This document shows, piece by piece, positions 22,510 to 34,285 of a stretch of 64,000 bases of DNA. The stretch is from NCBI GenBank assembly GCA_035610835.1, contig CM069450.1:31409551-31473550 (forward strand), written 5' to 3'. Within the stretch, counting starts at the first letter, position 1; the number at the start of each line of letters is the position of its first letter. The position numbers and the translations under genes are program-made. This stretch comes from Ophiura sarsii (lineage: Eukaryota; Echinodermata; Ophiuroidea; Amphilepidida; Ophiuridae). Under the pieces are notes generated by a model that was given only the letters and a program-made list of their open reading frames with translations, was not told the DNA's origin and searched no databases.

Positions 22510-24480
22510 TTATTTAACGTGGAGAAAGCGTAGAGTAATCATAATTTATACATAGAGTGATTTAAAAAAAAAAGGGGGGGGGGGTGGTGTGTACATATCG
22601 TCTGCATACAAATTGATACGTTATCTTGTCGCTTGAAGCATTTGTTAGGGAAACCCGCCCCTAGTCAACGATAGCAAGGCGTCACATTAGGGCCTGGAAG
22701 TGTGCCTAATGGCGATACTCGCCACGTTATAATTCATTTAAAAACGGTCACCGACTCACCTTGATCAAAGCTGAAGTGTACAGCCGATGATGTTACGTAT
22801 TTAATGGACTTGCAATAATTAAGCCCCGCGGAAGAAGAAAGTCTTCAACCACTCAAAGTTCATTACACAGGAAGATGCAATGATGTACCGGTCATGTAAA
22901 TTACTACAAGCATCATAAATCATATAAATAGCTTCGATCGATCCATAATTACGAATTTTGAAATTTTCTTACGATTTCATCAAATTTGTGAAAAAAATTG
23001 TGGAAAAACAATCATAAAAATTAAAAAGGGAATTAATAAAATAATTTTTAATTAGGCTATTTAGAATAGAAATCAATTCAAGAAGATAAAAAAATAATTA
23101 ACATTTTTGTCAACTTCTCTACATGATAGGTAAATCCCACTTTTTCAGTCTTTAGCCTACTTTACGTCATATCCCTATGAATGTACCACCATTCACCACA
23201 CTGCACACTGGGCATAAACGAACAGTATTTTATTTTCACAAAAAAAATAATACAGTAAAATGAATAAAACTTGAATAAACGTAAATGTTGTTTATCGCAA
23301 CTAGAGATATCACGTGAATTTCACATGAAAACTATTTAGAATAAAACAATAGAAACTCACAAAAATTTTGTAGGCTTTAAAAAATGTTTACAGTGAATGG
23401 AAGAGCAGTGAGACTTTAACGTAGAAACACAATGGGTCGTTATAAGAGCGCCGTTAAAATCTGATGAGCGAGATAGGAGCGTACTAAGAGTAAGAGCTAC
23501 CTTGTTGTAAGAAAATGACAATTTTGAGCAGATTTCCGCTTTCTTCCTGCGTGTTAAATGAGGCCCCTCTCCCGCTCTAGCCAGTGTCCATTGCGTCCCC
23601 AATCGGTTCTTCAATCAATCGTTTTGATACTTTTTTCAGCGTAACGCAAGCGCAAGGCCTGATCGCCGTATGTGTGACAGGGGTATAACGTGGAGAATAG
23701 AAAGCGTAGTGTAAACATCATCTATACATTATAGTGATTTTAAAAGTAAAAGTAACATCTTGTTCGTTTTGTGTGTGGAGGTGTGGGGTGGGAGTGGGGG
23801 GGGGGGGGTGCAAATATCGTCTGCATACAAATTGATACGTTATCTTGTCGCTTGAAGCATTTGTTAGCGAAACCCGTCCCTACAGACAATGATAGAGAGG
23901 CGTCACATTAGTGCCTGGAAGTGGGTCTAATGGTAATACTTGCAACTATATAATTCATTTAAAAACGGTCACCGACTCACCGTGATCAAAGCTGAAACGT
24001 ACAGCCGATGCCGCTACGTATTCAATGGCCTTGCAATAATTAAGCCCCGCGGAAGACGAAAACCTTCAACCATTCAAAGTTTATCCCACAGGAAGATGCA
24101 ATGATGTACAGGTCATGTAAATTACTACAAGCCTCATAAATCATGTAAATAGTCCCGTAAATGCTTACAAGAGCGATTAGACCCAGATAAAATTCCTGTA
24201 CCCAATTCTCAAAATGATAGGAAAACCCCAGTTTTTCTGTCTCTATTCTTACCGTACGTTATATCTAAACCTATGTTTATACCACCATTCACCACACTGC
24301 ACACTGGGTATAAACGGACACATTTTTTCTTCTTTTTATGTTTAAAAAACAAATACAATACAAATGAATAAACCTTGACCAAACGCAATAGTGTTTATCG
24401 TAACTAGAGATACCACGTAAATTTCACATGAAAACTATTTCAGAAAACAATATAAATTCAAAAAACATTTTGCAAGCTTT
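22510..24480. repeat. Direct duplication: 22510-23370 and 23690-24480
   Basis: Both copies carry GTCTGCATACAAATTGATAC, GGTCACCGACTCACC and AGGAAGATGCAATGATGTAC, and both end in the repeat A start block. Each also has a G-run (22577-22586; about 23797-23808). The region between the copies (23400-23686) carries the lone TACCCCTGTC-type terminus. The block is related to 4740-4800. Confidence 0.82.
23400..23686. mobile_element. Solo long-TIR fragment (R2 type)
   Basis: The right end is nearly identical to R2 at 16418-16592, ending GTATGTGTGACAGGGG plus TA. The left part resembles the R1 arm only in short blocks (AATTTTGAGCAGATTTCCGC). No partner end was found in the surrounding 2 kb, so this is a solo arm. 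Confidence 0.7.
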
Positions 24481-24715
24481 AAAAACAGCTAAGACAGAAT
24501 TAAATACGTAATGTTATGAAACACAAAGCAATATTTTGTAGTGAAAAAAATCCGCACTAGCAAGATGATATTCGCGAAGACATATTTTTCAAGAAATGAC
24601 TTACAGATGACACCTGCTCATTATATTGTCTTTATGGGTATTATGAATTCAATTAGCAGGCGGGCATATCCGCTCACCTCGCCCTGGTTCATATACTTTC
24701 CTGCCATTGGGTTGA

Positions 24716-24964
24716 CATAACACTTTCCACGCCGCTATTGGTTTTACCATATACAAAATAGATTTTTAAGAAACCATTCCCACCTTTCAAGGTCTACCTC
24801 AAGGATTAATGAAACAATGCTTGGCATGTTTCTACTTATTTCAATGCATTTCTTATGATGATTCCAAATATGGTAATGAAATTCAATAATGTTGACTTTT
24901 TTAAAACATTTTGTAAACTTTTGAAATGTCGTCTGCAGACTCCTGCCGCGTGGAAAGTGTTAAT
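24716..24964. mobile_element. TTAA-type MITE C, copy 1
   Basis: The ends CACTTTCCACGCCGC and the inverse of CACTTTCCACGCGGCAGG lie next to ATAA (left) and TTAA (right). An internal GTCTGCAGAC palindrome sits beside the right end. About 240 bp. Other copies are at 26303-26561 (inverted), 26817-27364 (interrupted), 28101-28333, 39437-39679 (inverted) and 58188-58381 (inverted, deleted). Short frames containing FHAAGVCRRH come from this TIR and recur wherever the element lies. Confidence 0.85.
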
Positions 24965-25462
24965 ATCTGCAGGTAGTCTATCACAGTATAGGGATTCCCT
25001 TGATCTGTCTGGGTTCTTTCCTTCCATGTTTTGGGATCAAATAAACAACTGCTCCTAGAGTCCTAGTGTGCAGTCTATTCAGTAGATAGCAATGTTGAAA
25101 CATTGGACAATGCACTGCGAATTTTAAGATAATAACATTAACAAAACGCTCTGACAATAATATACCCGACCGAGATTGTGCTGTCTTCAGTAGATAGTGA
25201 TTAACTATACTATCGTACATGTATAGCAACATCAGAAAAACATCCTTTCTTATATAGAAGTACTGGGAAAGAGGTCTTGCTGATATACGGTATTATTCGA
25301 GCAATGATGATACGTCTGCATAGACCAACTGCTGCTGCAAGTGATCATTCATGACGTGATCGGAAACACTGAATGTTAGATATCAAACTAAATCAAAGTG
25401 TATTAACATCTAAAGTGTCTGTACCGATATTGTTTTCCGATCAAACGTTTTCAAGTATTGTT

Positions 25463-25945
25463 GATGAAGACTTACAATATATTTCATACGACACGACGCG
25501 GCCCCGAATGAGCTAGTTGGCTTGATGTACTTGTCCTCCCATTCATTGAATCGCTCTGATATTCATTCACCCGATATGATCTGGGCCCGAATGCCATTGG
25601 ATTGGGATATCAGGTATTGCTGCTATTCTCAATGTACATACATACACCAGGCCCCTGAACAGACTTATCTCCTTAGGACAGTTCTTTGACCTTTTTGAAC
25701 ATGTTAAAGTAAATTCGATGAAGACTTACAAATCATACGGCACGACGCGACGCCGAATGAGCTAGCTAGTTTGATGTACTGGCATTGCCATTTAATGAAT
25801 CGCTGTTACATTCATACCCGATATGCTCTAGGCCCGAATTTCATTGGATTAGGACCCATCGCAGCTATTTGCAGCTATTTTCACTATTCATGCTTTAAAA
25901 CAGACATCTCATTAGAACAGTTTCTTTGACCTTTTATGCACATTT
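25463..25945. repeat. Tandem duplication, period about 250 bp
   Basis: Two diverged units share GACGCGGCCCCGAATGAGCT/GACGCGACGCCGAATGAGCT, a TGATGTACT block, CCCGATATG and TTTGACCTTTT. Inverted diverged relatives occur at 39690-39960 and 58385-58650. Confidence 0.8.
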
Positions 25946-26302
25946 AAGGTTGGAGGGTTTAGTCCTGATAGAATCTATTTCATTTAATTATGAATTTGTG
26001 AAGCAAGAGGATTATTTGTTTTTCTTCTTTGACTTTGGCTATGAAAATGTCGAGTTGTTATCAATTACAGATGTCCTACTTTTGAGAATTAGCTCATAAC
26101 TCCAAAATTGTCGCTCCAGCGTTAACTATTAAATCACAAAATTGAAGAGAGATAATAACCTCTCTTTAATTTGACATAATTGCACGTGACGATTAACTGA
26201 ATATTAACAAATCTGTGTCAAAAGTAAAAACAAAGTACGTTTTTTATGTCTGCATTTGGTTTTCATCAGATAGCCTCGGTGAAGCAATAGGTAGATTATT
26301 GA

Positions 26303-26561
26303 TTAACACTTTCCACGCGGCAGGCGTCTGCAGACGACATTCAAAAATATTCACAAAATGTTTAAAAAATGTCAACATTATTGAATTTCATTACCATATT
26401 TGGAATCACCATGAGAAATGCATTGAAGTAAGTAGAAACATGCCTAGCATTGGTTCAGTGATCCTTGAGATAGGCTTTGAACATTGCGAAAGGTTTCTGA
26501 AAATCTGTTTTGTATCATAATATGGTAAAACTTATCATAAAAGCCGCGTGGACAGTGTAAA
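26303..26561. mobile_element. MITE C, copy 2 (inverted)
   Basis: TTAA then CACTTTCCACGCGGCAGG at the left. The right end GCCGCGTGGACAGTG is followed by TAAA, a one-step-altered target. Full length, opposite orientation to copy 1. Confidence 0.85.
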
Positions 26562-26816
26562 CGACTACTTACCGGTCGATAGTAAGATGAGAATCAGTGA
26601 TGCTTCAATTGATCAATGCGGCTCATACACGTGTGACAAGTATGTTACGAGCCCAAGGAAAAAATAAATGAAAATGGTATTTTGTGTCATTCTTTTCGGT
26701 GTATCGTTCTTAATTGTTAACCGATTTTCATTCATGAACAATATCTTAAACTAAAAAAGGAGACAATTGGCTATAATAAAAAATAGTATAAGATGTTACA
26801 TTCAAGTTGAAGCTCG

Positions 26817-27364
26817 TTTACACTTTTCCACGCGGCTTTTATGATTAAAGGGACATTAAGTGGTGTTGACATTTTTAATCTTTAAACAAATTTTACTTCA
26901 GAATTCAAGATTAAAAATTGCCATTATTGTTGTTTCTACCAACAAAAACACAGCAAAACTTGATTAAAACAATACCATTGCTATTTATTGAAAAACGCCC
27001 TCTATGCAAATATGGTTCGCGTTATTTATCACTCGTACTGCAGGGGGATACTGTCCGACGTAAAATGCTGATCTGCCAGAGATCAGCATTTTTGAATCAA
27101 CGTTTTGTTGTACAAAGAGGGCTGATTTTTCTTAATCCTCATAGGTGTAATTTCATATATGTAATACAATTGTAAAAATATACAAATCCCAGTTTTTATC
27201 ATATATTTTTGTAATTGAGGGCGCTGCCTCCACCACATCTCTTAAATGCCCCTTTAAGTTTTACCATATTATACAAAACAGATTTTTCAGAAACCTGTCG
27301 CAATTTTCAAAGTCTATCTTAAGGATCACTGAACCAATGCTAGGCATGTTTGTACTTACTTCAT
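26817..27364. mobile_element. MITE C, copy 3, split by another element and truncated
   Basis: The left TIR CACTTTTCCACGCGGCTTTT runs to 26844 and resumes at 27258 with GTTTTACCATATTATAC, as in the uninterrupted copies. The gap is filled by the 26845-27257 element. The right end is missing after about 27364. Confidence 0.82.
26845..27257. mobile_element. TTAA-flanked MITE D nested in MITE C
   Basis: TTAA at both edges (26845-26848 and 27254-27257). Ends AGGGACATTAAG and the inverse of AGGGGCATTTAAGAG are related. Core marker ATGCAAATATGGTTCGCGTT. An internal stem CTGATCTGCCAGAGATCAG lies near 27070. About 405 bp, with no credible coding frame. A second, 5'-truncated copy is at 31408-31657. 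Confidence 0.85.
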
Positions 27365-27539
27365 AGTACCATAGTACAGTTCTAGAGTTATGAGTGAATG
27401 TACTATTACCTGACAAGTTACTTTTTTGAGCACTGAATGTCTATTTACGTACTGAAATATGGGGACGGCGCCGCTTTGAAATATGTCGTGAAATGTATTG
27501 ATATTCAAAAGCTTTTACTTCTATCGGACTCACAATTTA

Positions 27540-28100
27540 GGAGCATAATAACTTAACATGAGCCATTGATGAGGGCACTATAATTAACAGCCAAGTCTTT
27601 ATTTATCAGTTCACATGGGACAGTGAACTGTTAGGTTTACAAACAGCAGTCTGGAAAACGGAAAGCATCATGGTCTGGGTAGTAGTGACAAAGACGGGTT
27701 GAATAGCAGACAGAATGCTGTAGGCGATTATGTACTACTCATGCGTCAGAAATCCCCCTCCATACTTCGCACTACATTATTTAGTCCTTGCCCTGTTCAC
27801 GATACACTCTCTTGACATAGCTAAGCATTAACATTGCACAAACGTACTGTACATCTTTAATGCATCACTAGAATGAACATAGAACATTAATGATATTCAT
27901 AACTACCGCTCGCCATTCAAACTATACACATCGAAACAGTTAGGACATCATATTTTTGGCCGGTCAAGAAACAGGACTTACTCTTGACCCTTGTTGCTCT
28001 TGATTTTGAAAACATCACACATTAGTTGTTTATCGAAATGAACGATGAGAAGGTTTTTACTATACTCTTTGCACGCTTGTTAGACACTATAAGGTTGCAC
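27540..28100. repeat. Diverged repeat B relative
   Basis: Carries CAAACAGCAGTCTGGAAAAC and ACAAAGACGGGTTGAATAGC, which recur inverted at 39150-39260 and 57890-58010. No gene is seen. Confidence 0.65.
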
Positions 28101-28333
28101 TTAACACTTTTCATGCGGCTATTGGTTTTACCCTATACAAAACAAAAACCTTTCCAAACTTTCAAGGTCTAAAGATTTCTGAACCAAAACTCGGAATGTT
28201 TGTACTTATATCAATGCATTTCTCATGGTGATTCCAAATGTGGTAATAAAATTCAATAATGTTGACATTTTTGAAACATTTTGTGAAATTTTGGAATGTC
28301 GTCTGCAGACGCCTGCCGCGTGGAAAGTGTGAA
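28101..28333. mobile_element. MITE C, copy 4
   Basis: TTAA then CACTTTTCATGCGGC at the left. The right end GCCGCGTGGAAAGTG is followed by TGAA, one change from TTAA. Same orientation as copy 1. Confidence 0.85.
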
Positions 28334-30151
28334 GCTAAATACATTTCATTTTGCAGTGAGTAGGCCCATACATTATATCGTGGACAATAAAGCGTTTTTT
28401 GGGCAAAAATGTAAGAAACCCTATTTTTAGTAAAATTTGATACCAAAATTTGATTCTCTGATTCATTTCATTAGAAAATATGTATACTTTTATGCATATA
28501 GTTTAAAAGTTACAGTGCTTGATACACCTGGCACCCAAAAGGGTTGACACTTATGTGACGTTATGTGATACTTATGCGCCAGATACACCCACCCTCGTTT
28601 CTCATAATATTAACTGCATCCCTGTTCATAAGAATAGAGTTTGGGGATTGTGCATGGTGTATACACTTCGCATGGCTGAGAACGTGATGCGCATTCAATG
28701 CATCTCTATACGAGTTCCCCTCATAAAATCAACGTAAAACATCTATGATATCACTCGCCATGCACATTTTGAATTGTCAAGATATGGTCTAATGGTGATC
28801 AATGGACGGTCAGGAAATCGGAATCTTCTCTTTGCCCTTGTAACCCATCATTTGCTAAATCGAACTAAATGGAGAGAAAATGGTACTCCTTGTCCACTTG
28901 CTATACATTATAAAGATGCACCTATCAACTAAACACATTTTTACGTTTAGTATCGCCATGGTTTTGTAGCTTTATATTAGATTGAATGCCATTTAACATG
29001 ACAAGTATGCGATGAGGTTGTATTTCTGCACTTGTGCCTGTTGGGTTTATAAACATGAACTACATAGAACATTTTAATGTTAGCTATGTAATGGCTGTTT
29101 ATAAACCTGACAGGTTCGATGATAAGCAACTTCTTGACGTTTAAAGAACGAGTTCATCTTCCCTTTCGTATACTTCAAATTGGTTTATCCGTCGAACAAT
29201 CACTCTTATCATGTCAGAACAATAAACGTGGAATTCATTCACATCTACGAATGCGTTCACCGTGATACGGTACTTTTCCTGTTTGCCTCCATCGGTACTA
29301 ATGAGTAGGCATTATACGATACGATTAGCCATGAATACAAAGTTATATCATCACTCTCTGGTTGAACCATGCAAGTGTTATTTACCCGTCATCGTGAATA
29401 CATACAACACCTGCCGTTGTATATTGAAGTCATAAAAGAGGGCAAAACATAAATTTGACAAAATTCTAAACAAGATTTGAAAATGTTGAAGACAAACAAT
29501 TTGGAAGATGGAGGGTGTTTTGTTATATTTTGTATTAACAAAATCCCTTCCTTGCCAAATGACTTAACATTTTGCACTATATGTTTGTTCTAAATACCTA
29601 ACTGTCTGTTCCAAATAACTTAAGAGTGTTTTTAAAGATCAGGTTCACTGTTTTCAGTGACTTGTTTACATTTATACCACACAATTACACCACCAATATT
29701 AGGCCATTGGATATTGATATGTTCGTACTAAACATTGAAAACTGTGCTGTTAGGAAAGCGCATAAGTCAAAATAAATAGGCTACTGTAACATGTACAGAT
29801 AATTATATTTATATACTCGTAAACTACCAAGTGTCTTGGTTTTGTGTCTCCCGTTTCAAATCCCCCGTCTACATCACAAATGCTCTTGACTAAAGACATC
29901 GCAAATTGCCTGAATTCAAATCGGACAAAAACACAGCTGTACCACACGTTCCATTTCCCCCAGCAAATTCCAGGCTGTACGGGCTAAAAGTATCGAATAG
30001 TAGAATAGTGTTATGACATTTTAACTCTAGAAACGTGTATAAGAGCCACTATCCATTGTAGTACTATACCGTACATCACGATTTTGTTAAGCGCATTTGG
30101 TACCTTCACATTTGGACATTTAAAAAAAGCACTATTGAGAAACCTAAGCAA

Positions 30152-30589
30152 TTAAGGGGGTATTAACCCCAAAATATGAAATTAATCAAGCGCTGTAACG
30201 TTTGAACTATTAATATGATGTTTATTATAAGTGTATACATTTTTGGAAAGGAAATGAGCCAGCCAGAGACTCATTTTTTGGCTCCACATTTGTGGACAAC
30301 GTAGCAAAATCAGTTTTTGGTAAAAAATGCCGAAATTGCACCACAATCATCTAAAGACTCTTCTCTAGGAATGGTTGTTTTTTTACATAAATATATTTAG
30401 CTTCTAATTTGACCAAAAAGTGCCAAAAATTAAAAGACATTCAGCTTTTTTGATAGAAATTGATGCAAAAATCGGATTCTCTGATTCATTTCCTCCACAA
30501 AAATGTATACTTTTTATAAACATCACATTAATAGTCCAAAATTATAGCGCTTGATAAATATCATGTTTTTTTGGTTGACACCCCCTTAA
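30152..30589. mobile_element. TIR element E (GGGGGT ends), copy 1
   Basis: TTAA lies next to GGGGG (30152-30160) and CCCCC next to TTAA (30581-30589). Inverted similarity extends over about 100 bp, with TATCAAGCGCT and ACTCATTT-type blocks in each arm. Further copies are at 47202-48365 (interrupted) and 51832-52250. Half-copies are at 28380-28550 and in the paralogous 50010-50190 and 55020-55200. The target could be TTAA or TAA. Confidence 0.78.
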
Positions 30590-30801
30590 TAAATAGACAT
30601 CAAGAACGGATCATCGAAACTTTTACGAAACAATCCGAATACACTAAATTCGATAAGTATTGAAAAAACAAACATGACGTGGTGCATCCATTGCTAATCA
30701 TATCCAATGAAAAATCGGTTATTGTCAACATTAGTTATAAACTTTTGAATGCTGTATAAACAAGGTATTTACAAAAAACTGGTCAACATCCTAAAATGAA
30801 A

Positions 30802-31193
30802 TTAAAGGCATATTATGTGATCTTTTCCAGATAGCGCCCTCTATTCATTATTAATTTTTAGAAAGTAGATTTTCTTGCAGATTTACATTTCTGATCATAA
30901 ATCATACATACATTCCAAGTTACAGAGCGATACGATTCCTAATTACCTCAAAATCATGGTTTTAGAGTGAATTTAGAGTAAAAATATAAACTGTCGGAGT
31001 TATCCGACAGTTTATTTTCACTCTAAAATCATGATTTTGAAGTAATTAACATGATTAAGAATCGTATCGCCCTGTAACTTGGAATGTATGTACGATTTAT
31101 GATCAGAAATGTAAATCTGCAAGAAAATCTTCTTTCAATTTTTTTTTCTATGTTGAGGGCGTTCCCTGGAAAGATCACATAATATACCTTTAA
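30802..31193. mobile_element. TTAA-flanked foldback MITE, full-length relative of 580-857
   Basis: TTAA lies at 30802-30805 and 31190-31193. The whole element is one near-perfect inverted repeat: the arms of about 190 bp meet at CTGTCGGAGTTATCCGACAG (30991-31010). Each arm contains TCATTTCTGATCAT-like and GTAACTTGGAATG blocks. The 580-857 copy corresponds to one arm plus a short remnant of the other. No coding capacity. Confidence 0.9.
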
Positions 31194-31407
31194 CAGACGA
31201 CACAAAGGAAATATGAAAAAGAAGATTTAGACAGTGTATGATGTATTTTAACAAAAACTCTTTGTTTTAATGCTGGGCCCACTTTTCTCTCTGAAACCGG
31301 CATCGTCTGACTCATTTATTCTATCCCATGAGGCCCCACCTGTGTATCTCAACATTTGATGATTAACCCGACTAAAAAAACTAAGAATATTTTAAATGAA
31401 TATTCTT

Positions 31408-31657
31408 TTAATATGCAAATATGGTTCGCGTTATGTATCACGCGTACTGCAGGGGGATACTGTCGGACGTAAAATGCGGCGTTGCGGCTCTACGAGCCGG
31501 CATTTTTGAATCGACGTTTACTTGTAATAGGGCTATTTTTTCTTAATCCTTATAGGTGTAAGTTCATGCATGTAATACAATTATAAAAATATACTAATCC
31601 CAGTTTTTATCATAATTGAGGGCGCAGCCTCCAACACATCTCTTAGTGCCCCTTTAA
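31408..31657. mobile_element. MITE D, copy 2, 5'-truncated
   Basis: Matches the 3' two thirds of 26845-27257 from ATGCAAATATGGTTCGCGTT to the terminal CCCCT plus TTAA (31654-31657). The stem near 31470 has a different, GC-rich sequence. The left end is missing. Confidence 0.83.
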
Positions 31658-31659
31658 TA

Positions 31660-32340
31660 CATTTATAACTCTCTATTCATAACTGAGCACCAGCAGCGAA
31701 ATAATATTGCGCCATAATTATCCCATAATAATCGCAGACGTGCTAGGCATGAGCATTTAACATGTTTTGATGTTGATTCAATATAATTTTCAGATGTTTC
31801 ACGATCGGTCAAACATACGTTACGCAGCAGAATCAAGGTTTATTTAACACATTTGCATCCCAGCTATCATCGCCGCGCCAGCTTCGGAAAATAGTATAAG
31901 CAGCTAAAGAAAAGACGATGATTTCCACTCGATAGAATTCCACCACGTTGTTATCCCATAATAATCACACTTGGACCCCGGTAATTAGTTAGTGTCGGAC
32001 AGTGTGTGGGAAGACCATCAGCGCAGGGAACCAGCGTAACCGTCTGCTCGCGAAATTGTATAAAGTTGCCGTTCTATTTGCAAATCCACTAAATTCAGTT
32101 ATTAACACGACGAATGTCGCAGATTTTACAAAACTCTATCATTTGTTTTATATTATTTAAACCATTTCTCCACAATTGTAACAACATATGTGTTCATATT
32201 TTCATATCCAGATCTAATATACATTTTAAAGCCATCTGGGTACAAATACTGATTAAAGATACATGAGAAAGCAATTCATAGACTCTACCAAAAGACCTAA
32301 ATCTGAATTCAAATGTCAACATCCCAGGATGTTGACAAAA
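31660..32340. other. No recognisable feature
   Basis: Unique-looking AT-rich sequence between MITE D and the 32340 module. No repeat copy, RNA gene or credible frame is seen. Confidence 0.45.
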
Positions 32341-32539
32341 AGCCATACCAAACGTAGTCTTCTATTTTGGGATAAACTTATGGATTTACAAGGGAGTTGC
32401 TCTCTGAACTAATTTGTTATTGTCTCTACGTTAAGTTAAAATGGGTTCAGTGTCATTGTTTAATGTTGTCCGTTGTTAATCTAATGTTTAATTTTAAAAG
32501 GGTACCGAAACAAAAAGTGAAATGTAGGCTATATATGTG

Positions 32540-33556
32540 ATGCGATCTGTGAAAACCCGTCGGATGTCGCAAAATGCGAACTAGGGATTATGGGTAAAAT
32601 TTGAAATAAAAAATGAAGAGCTGTGTTGCAAAAGGGCCGACATCCACTTCTACCTGTTACTCATTTTGCATTCTTGAATGGATGTTAACATTTGAAACCG
32701 CAGCTACTATCGTCCATGCTCTTATAACTTCTCGTATTGACAATGGCAATTCTCTTCTTTTTGGCATCACTGATCACTTACTTCACAAACTACAACTCGC
32801 TCAAAATGCAGCTGCTCGCATTCTCACTAAGACCAGGAAATTTGATCATATCACTCCAATTTTGAAAGATCTCCACTGGCTTCCTGTTCGCGAAAGGATT
32901 CACTTCAAACTTCTTCTTTTAACTTGGAAAGCTTTGCATGGCACTTCACCAACTTATATTGCTAATCTTCTTGTTCCATATCATCCAAAACGTACTCTCC
33001 GGTCATCTGATACACTTTTACTTGTTGTTCCACGGACTACTTCTTCATTTGGAGATCGCGCATTTTCGGTTGCTGCACCAACTCTCTGGAACTCACTACC
33101 TTATAATTTAAGATGCTGTGATTCACTTGACTCTTTTAAGAACTTGTTAAAAACAAGATTATTTGACTCAGTTTATAATTGATTTCTTTGTATTATATAC
33201 ATGTACATGTATATATGCAAATCATCCTTGTTTATGTATTTTTCATGTTAATTTGTATTTTTGTTTTATATATATGTTGCGCCTCGGAATAGTTTTACCT
33301 AGATTGACGGCGCATTATAAATGCCATTATTATTATTATTATTATGGCTATTCATTATGTGGAATGTGGCTTGTATTGTTGGTGCCTCAATTGGCGGGCA
33401 TGGATGCACTAATCCAAGTCATAGAAACAGTAATGAACACAGCCATACAATAATTTGATTAATTCCATGGACTTGTCAATCAATGCAAATTCAATAATGC
33501 GAAATGAGCAACATGTAGGAGTGGTCTGTAAACCCTTTTGCAAAAATGCTCTTCAT
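32540..33556. mobile_element. Composite insertion: TIR element carrying a LINE fragment
   Basis: The paralogous copies near 48705 and 52630 run through this point with no such insertion. The outer 32540-32610 segment is of unknown origin. 32611-33556 is bounded by TGAAGAGC...TTGCAAAAGGG and the inverse CCTTTTGCAAAAATGCTCTTCA, the same terminus as the 19905-20533 element. The L2-type LINE end (about 32680-33345) lies between them, so it most simply inserted into the TIR element. Confidence 0.75.
32685..33182 (+). pseudogene. L2/CR1-type LINE reverse transcriptase, C-terminal fragment
   Basis: A frame of about 165 codons matches the C-terminal end of non-LTR retrotransposon ORF2. It runs LTFETAATIVHALITSRIDN, then the QNAAARILT segment, HWLPVRERIHFKLLLLTWKA, and the AAPTLWNSLP motif followed by SFKNLLKTRLF and a stop at 33180-33182. 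The catalytic RT motifs and endonuclease are missing, so this is a dead 5'-truncated copy. The first 20 or so codons of the open frame (from 32613) come from the host TIR element. The 3' UTR of about 160 bp ends in GGCGCATTATAAATG and an ATT-repeat tail (33311-33345), typical of L2/CR1 relatives. Its frame is intact in this segment, so it inserted fairly recently or lost little. Confidence 0.85.
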
Positions 33557-34074
33557 ATTGTAAATTGGAATGTCCTTTCGACACATTTGTGATATTTACG
33601 ACTATGGATTCATTCTAGACGTAAATGTAGTCGCCAGTTTTAACCCCTCGCGATTTTATCTTTCGAATTAGATCTATCAGAGAATAAGATGTTTGTGTTT
33701 TACATGTACACGAACGTAAACTAATTTGTAGACTATCATAACACTTTAAGGTGGGAGCTATTACAGTTAGTAACTTTCCTTTGAAGTTTTGCTATATATC
33801 TTCAAAGTCATAGCGATTCCAGATGAATGAGGTAGACATATTTTTTCTAATTATTTGTAATTCATGTAATGTAATTGATTACACAGAACATTTCTTTTTC
33901 TTCTGCAAATAGGTTATCTTTCTTCTGTAAATATTTTCTTTCTCTTCTATAAATGTTTTTTCTTCTGTGAATAGGGTTTTTCTTCTGTAAATAGGTTATT
34001 TTTCTTCTTAAAGCCACCAGGTTTCACTCTAAAGTTTTGATTTTTTTTGGGAAACACAAGATCCCATTTCTTGA

Positions 34075-34285
34075 GGGTACCCCGTTGTAAATGACACACA
34101 CACCCCACCCTGTATATTCAGTGAATGTATATATTTCCTAAATGAAAATATAGAACTAGGGTGGAGGGTGGCGACCCATAGGCAGGGGAACACGGAGCGG
34201 AAAGTACGCTGAATCGATAATTGTCACAATTAGTGTTAAATGAGACGCCGAAGCGCGCCCGGGTGTATTAAGCCGAAACTAGTAT
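34075..34285. repeat. Repeat F (CTCCGTGTTCC family), minus-oriented copy
   Basis: Contains GGGGAACACGGAGCGGAAAG and AGAACTAGGGTGGAGGGTGG. Inverted copies are at 35845-36110, 40490-40750 and 61130-61440. Same-orientation copies are at 49200-49430 and 53065-53290. In the plus-type copies an open frame containing RTFCSVFRSLWDS-like sequence persists. Confidence 0.82.
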
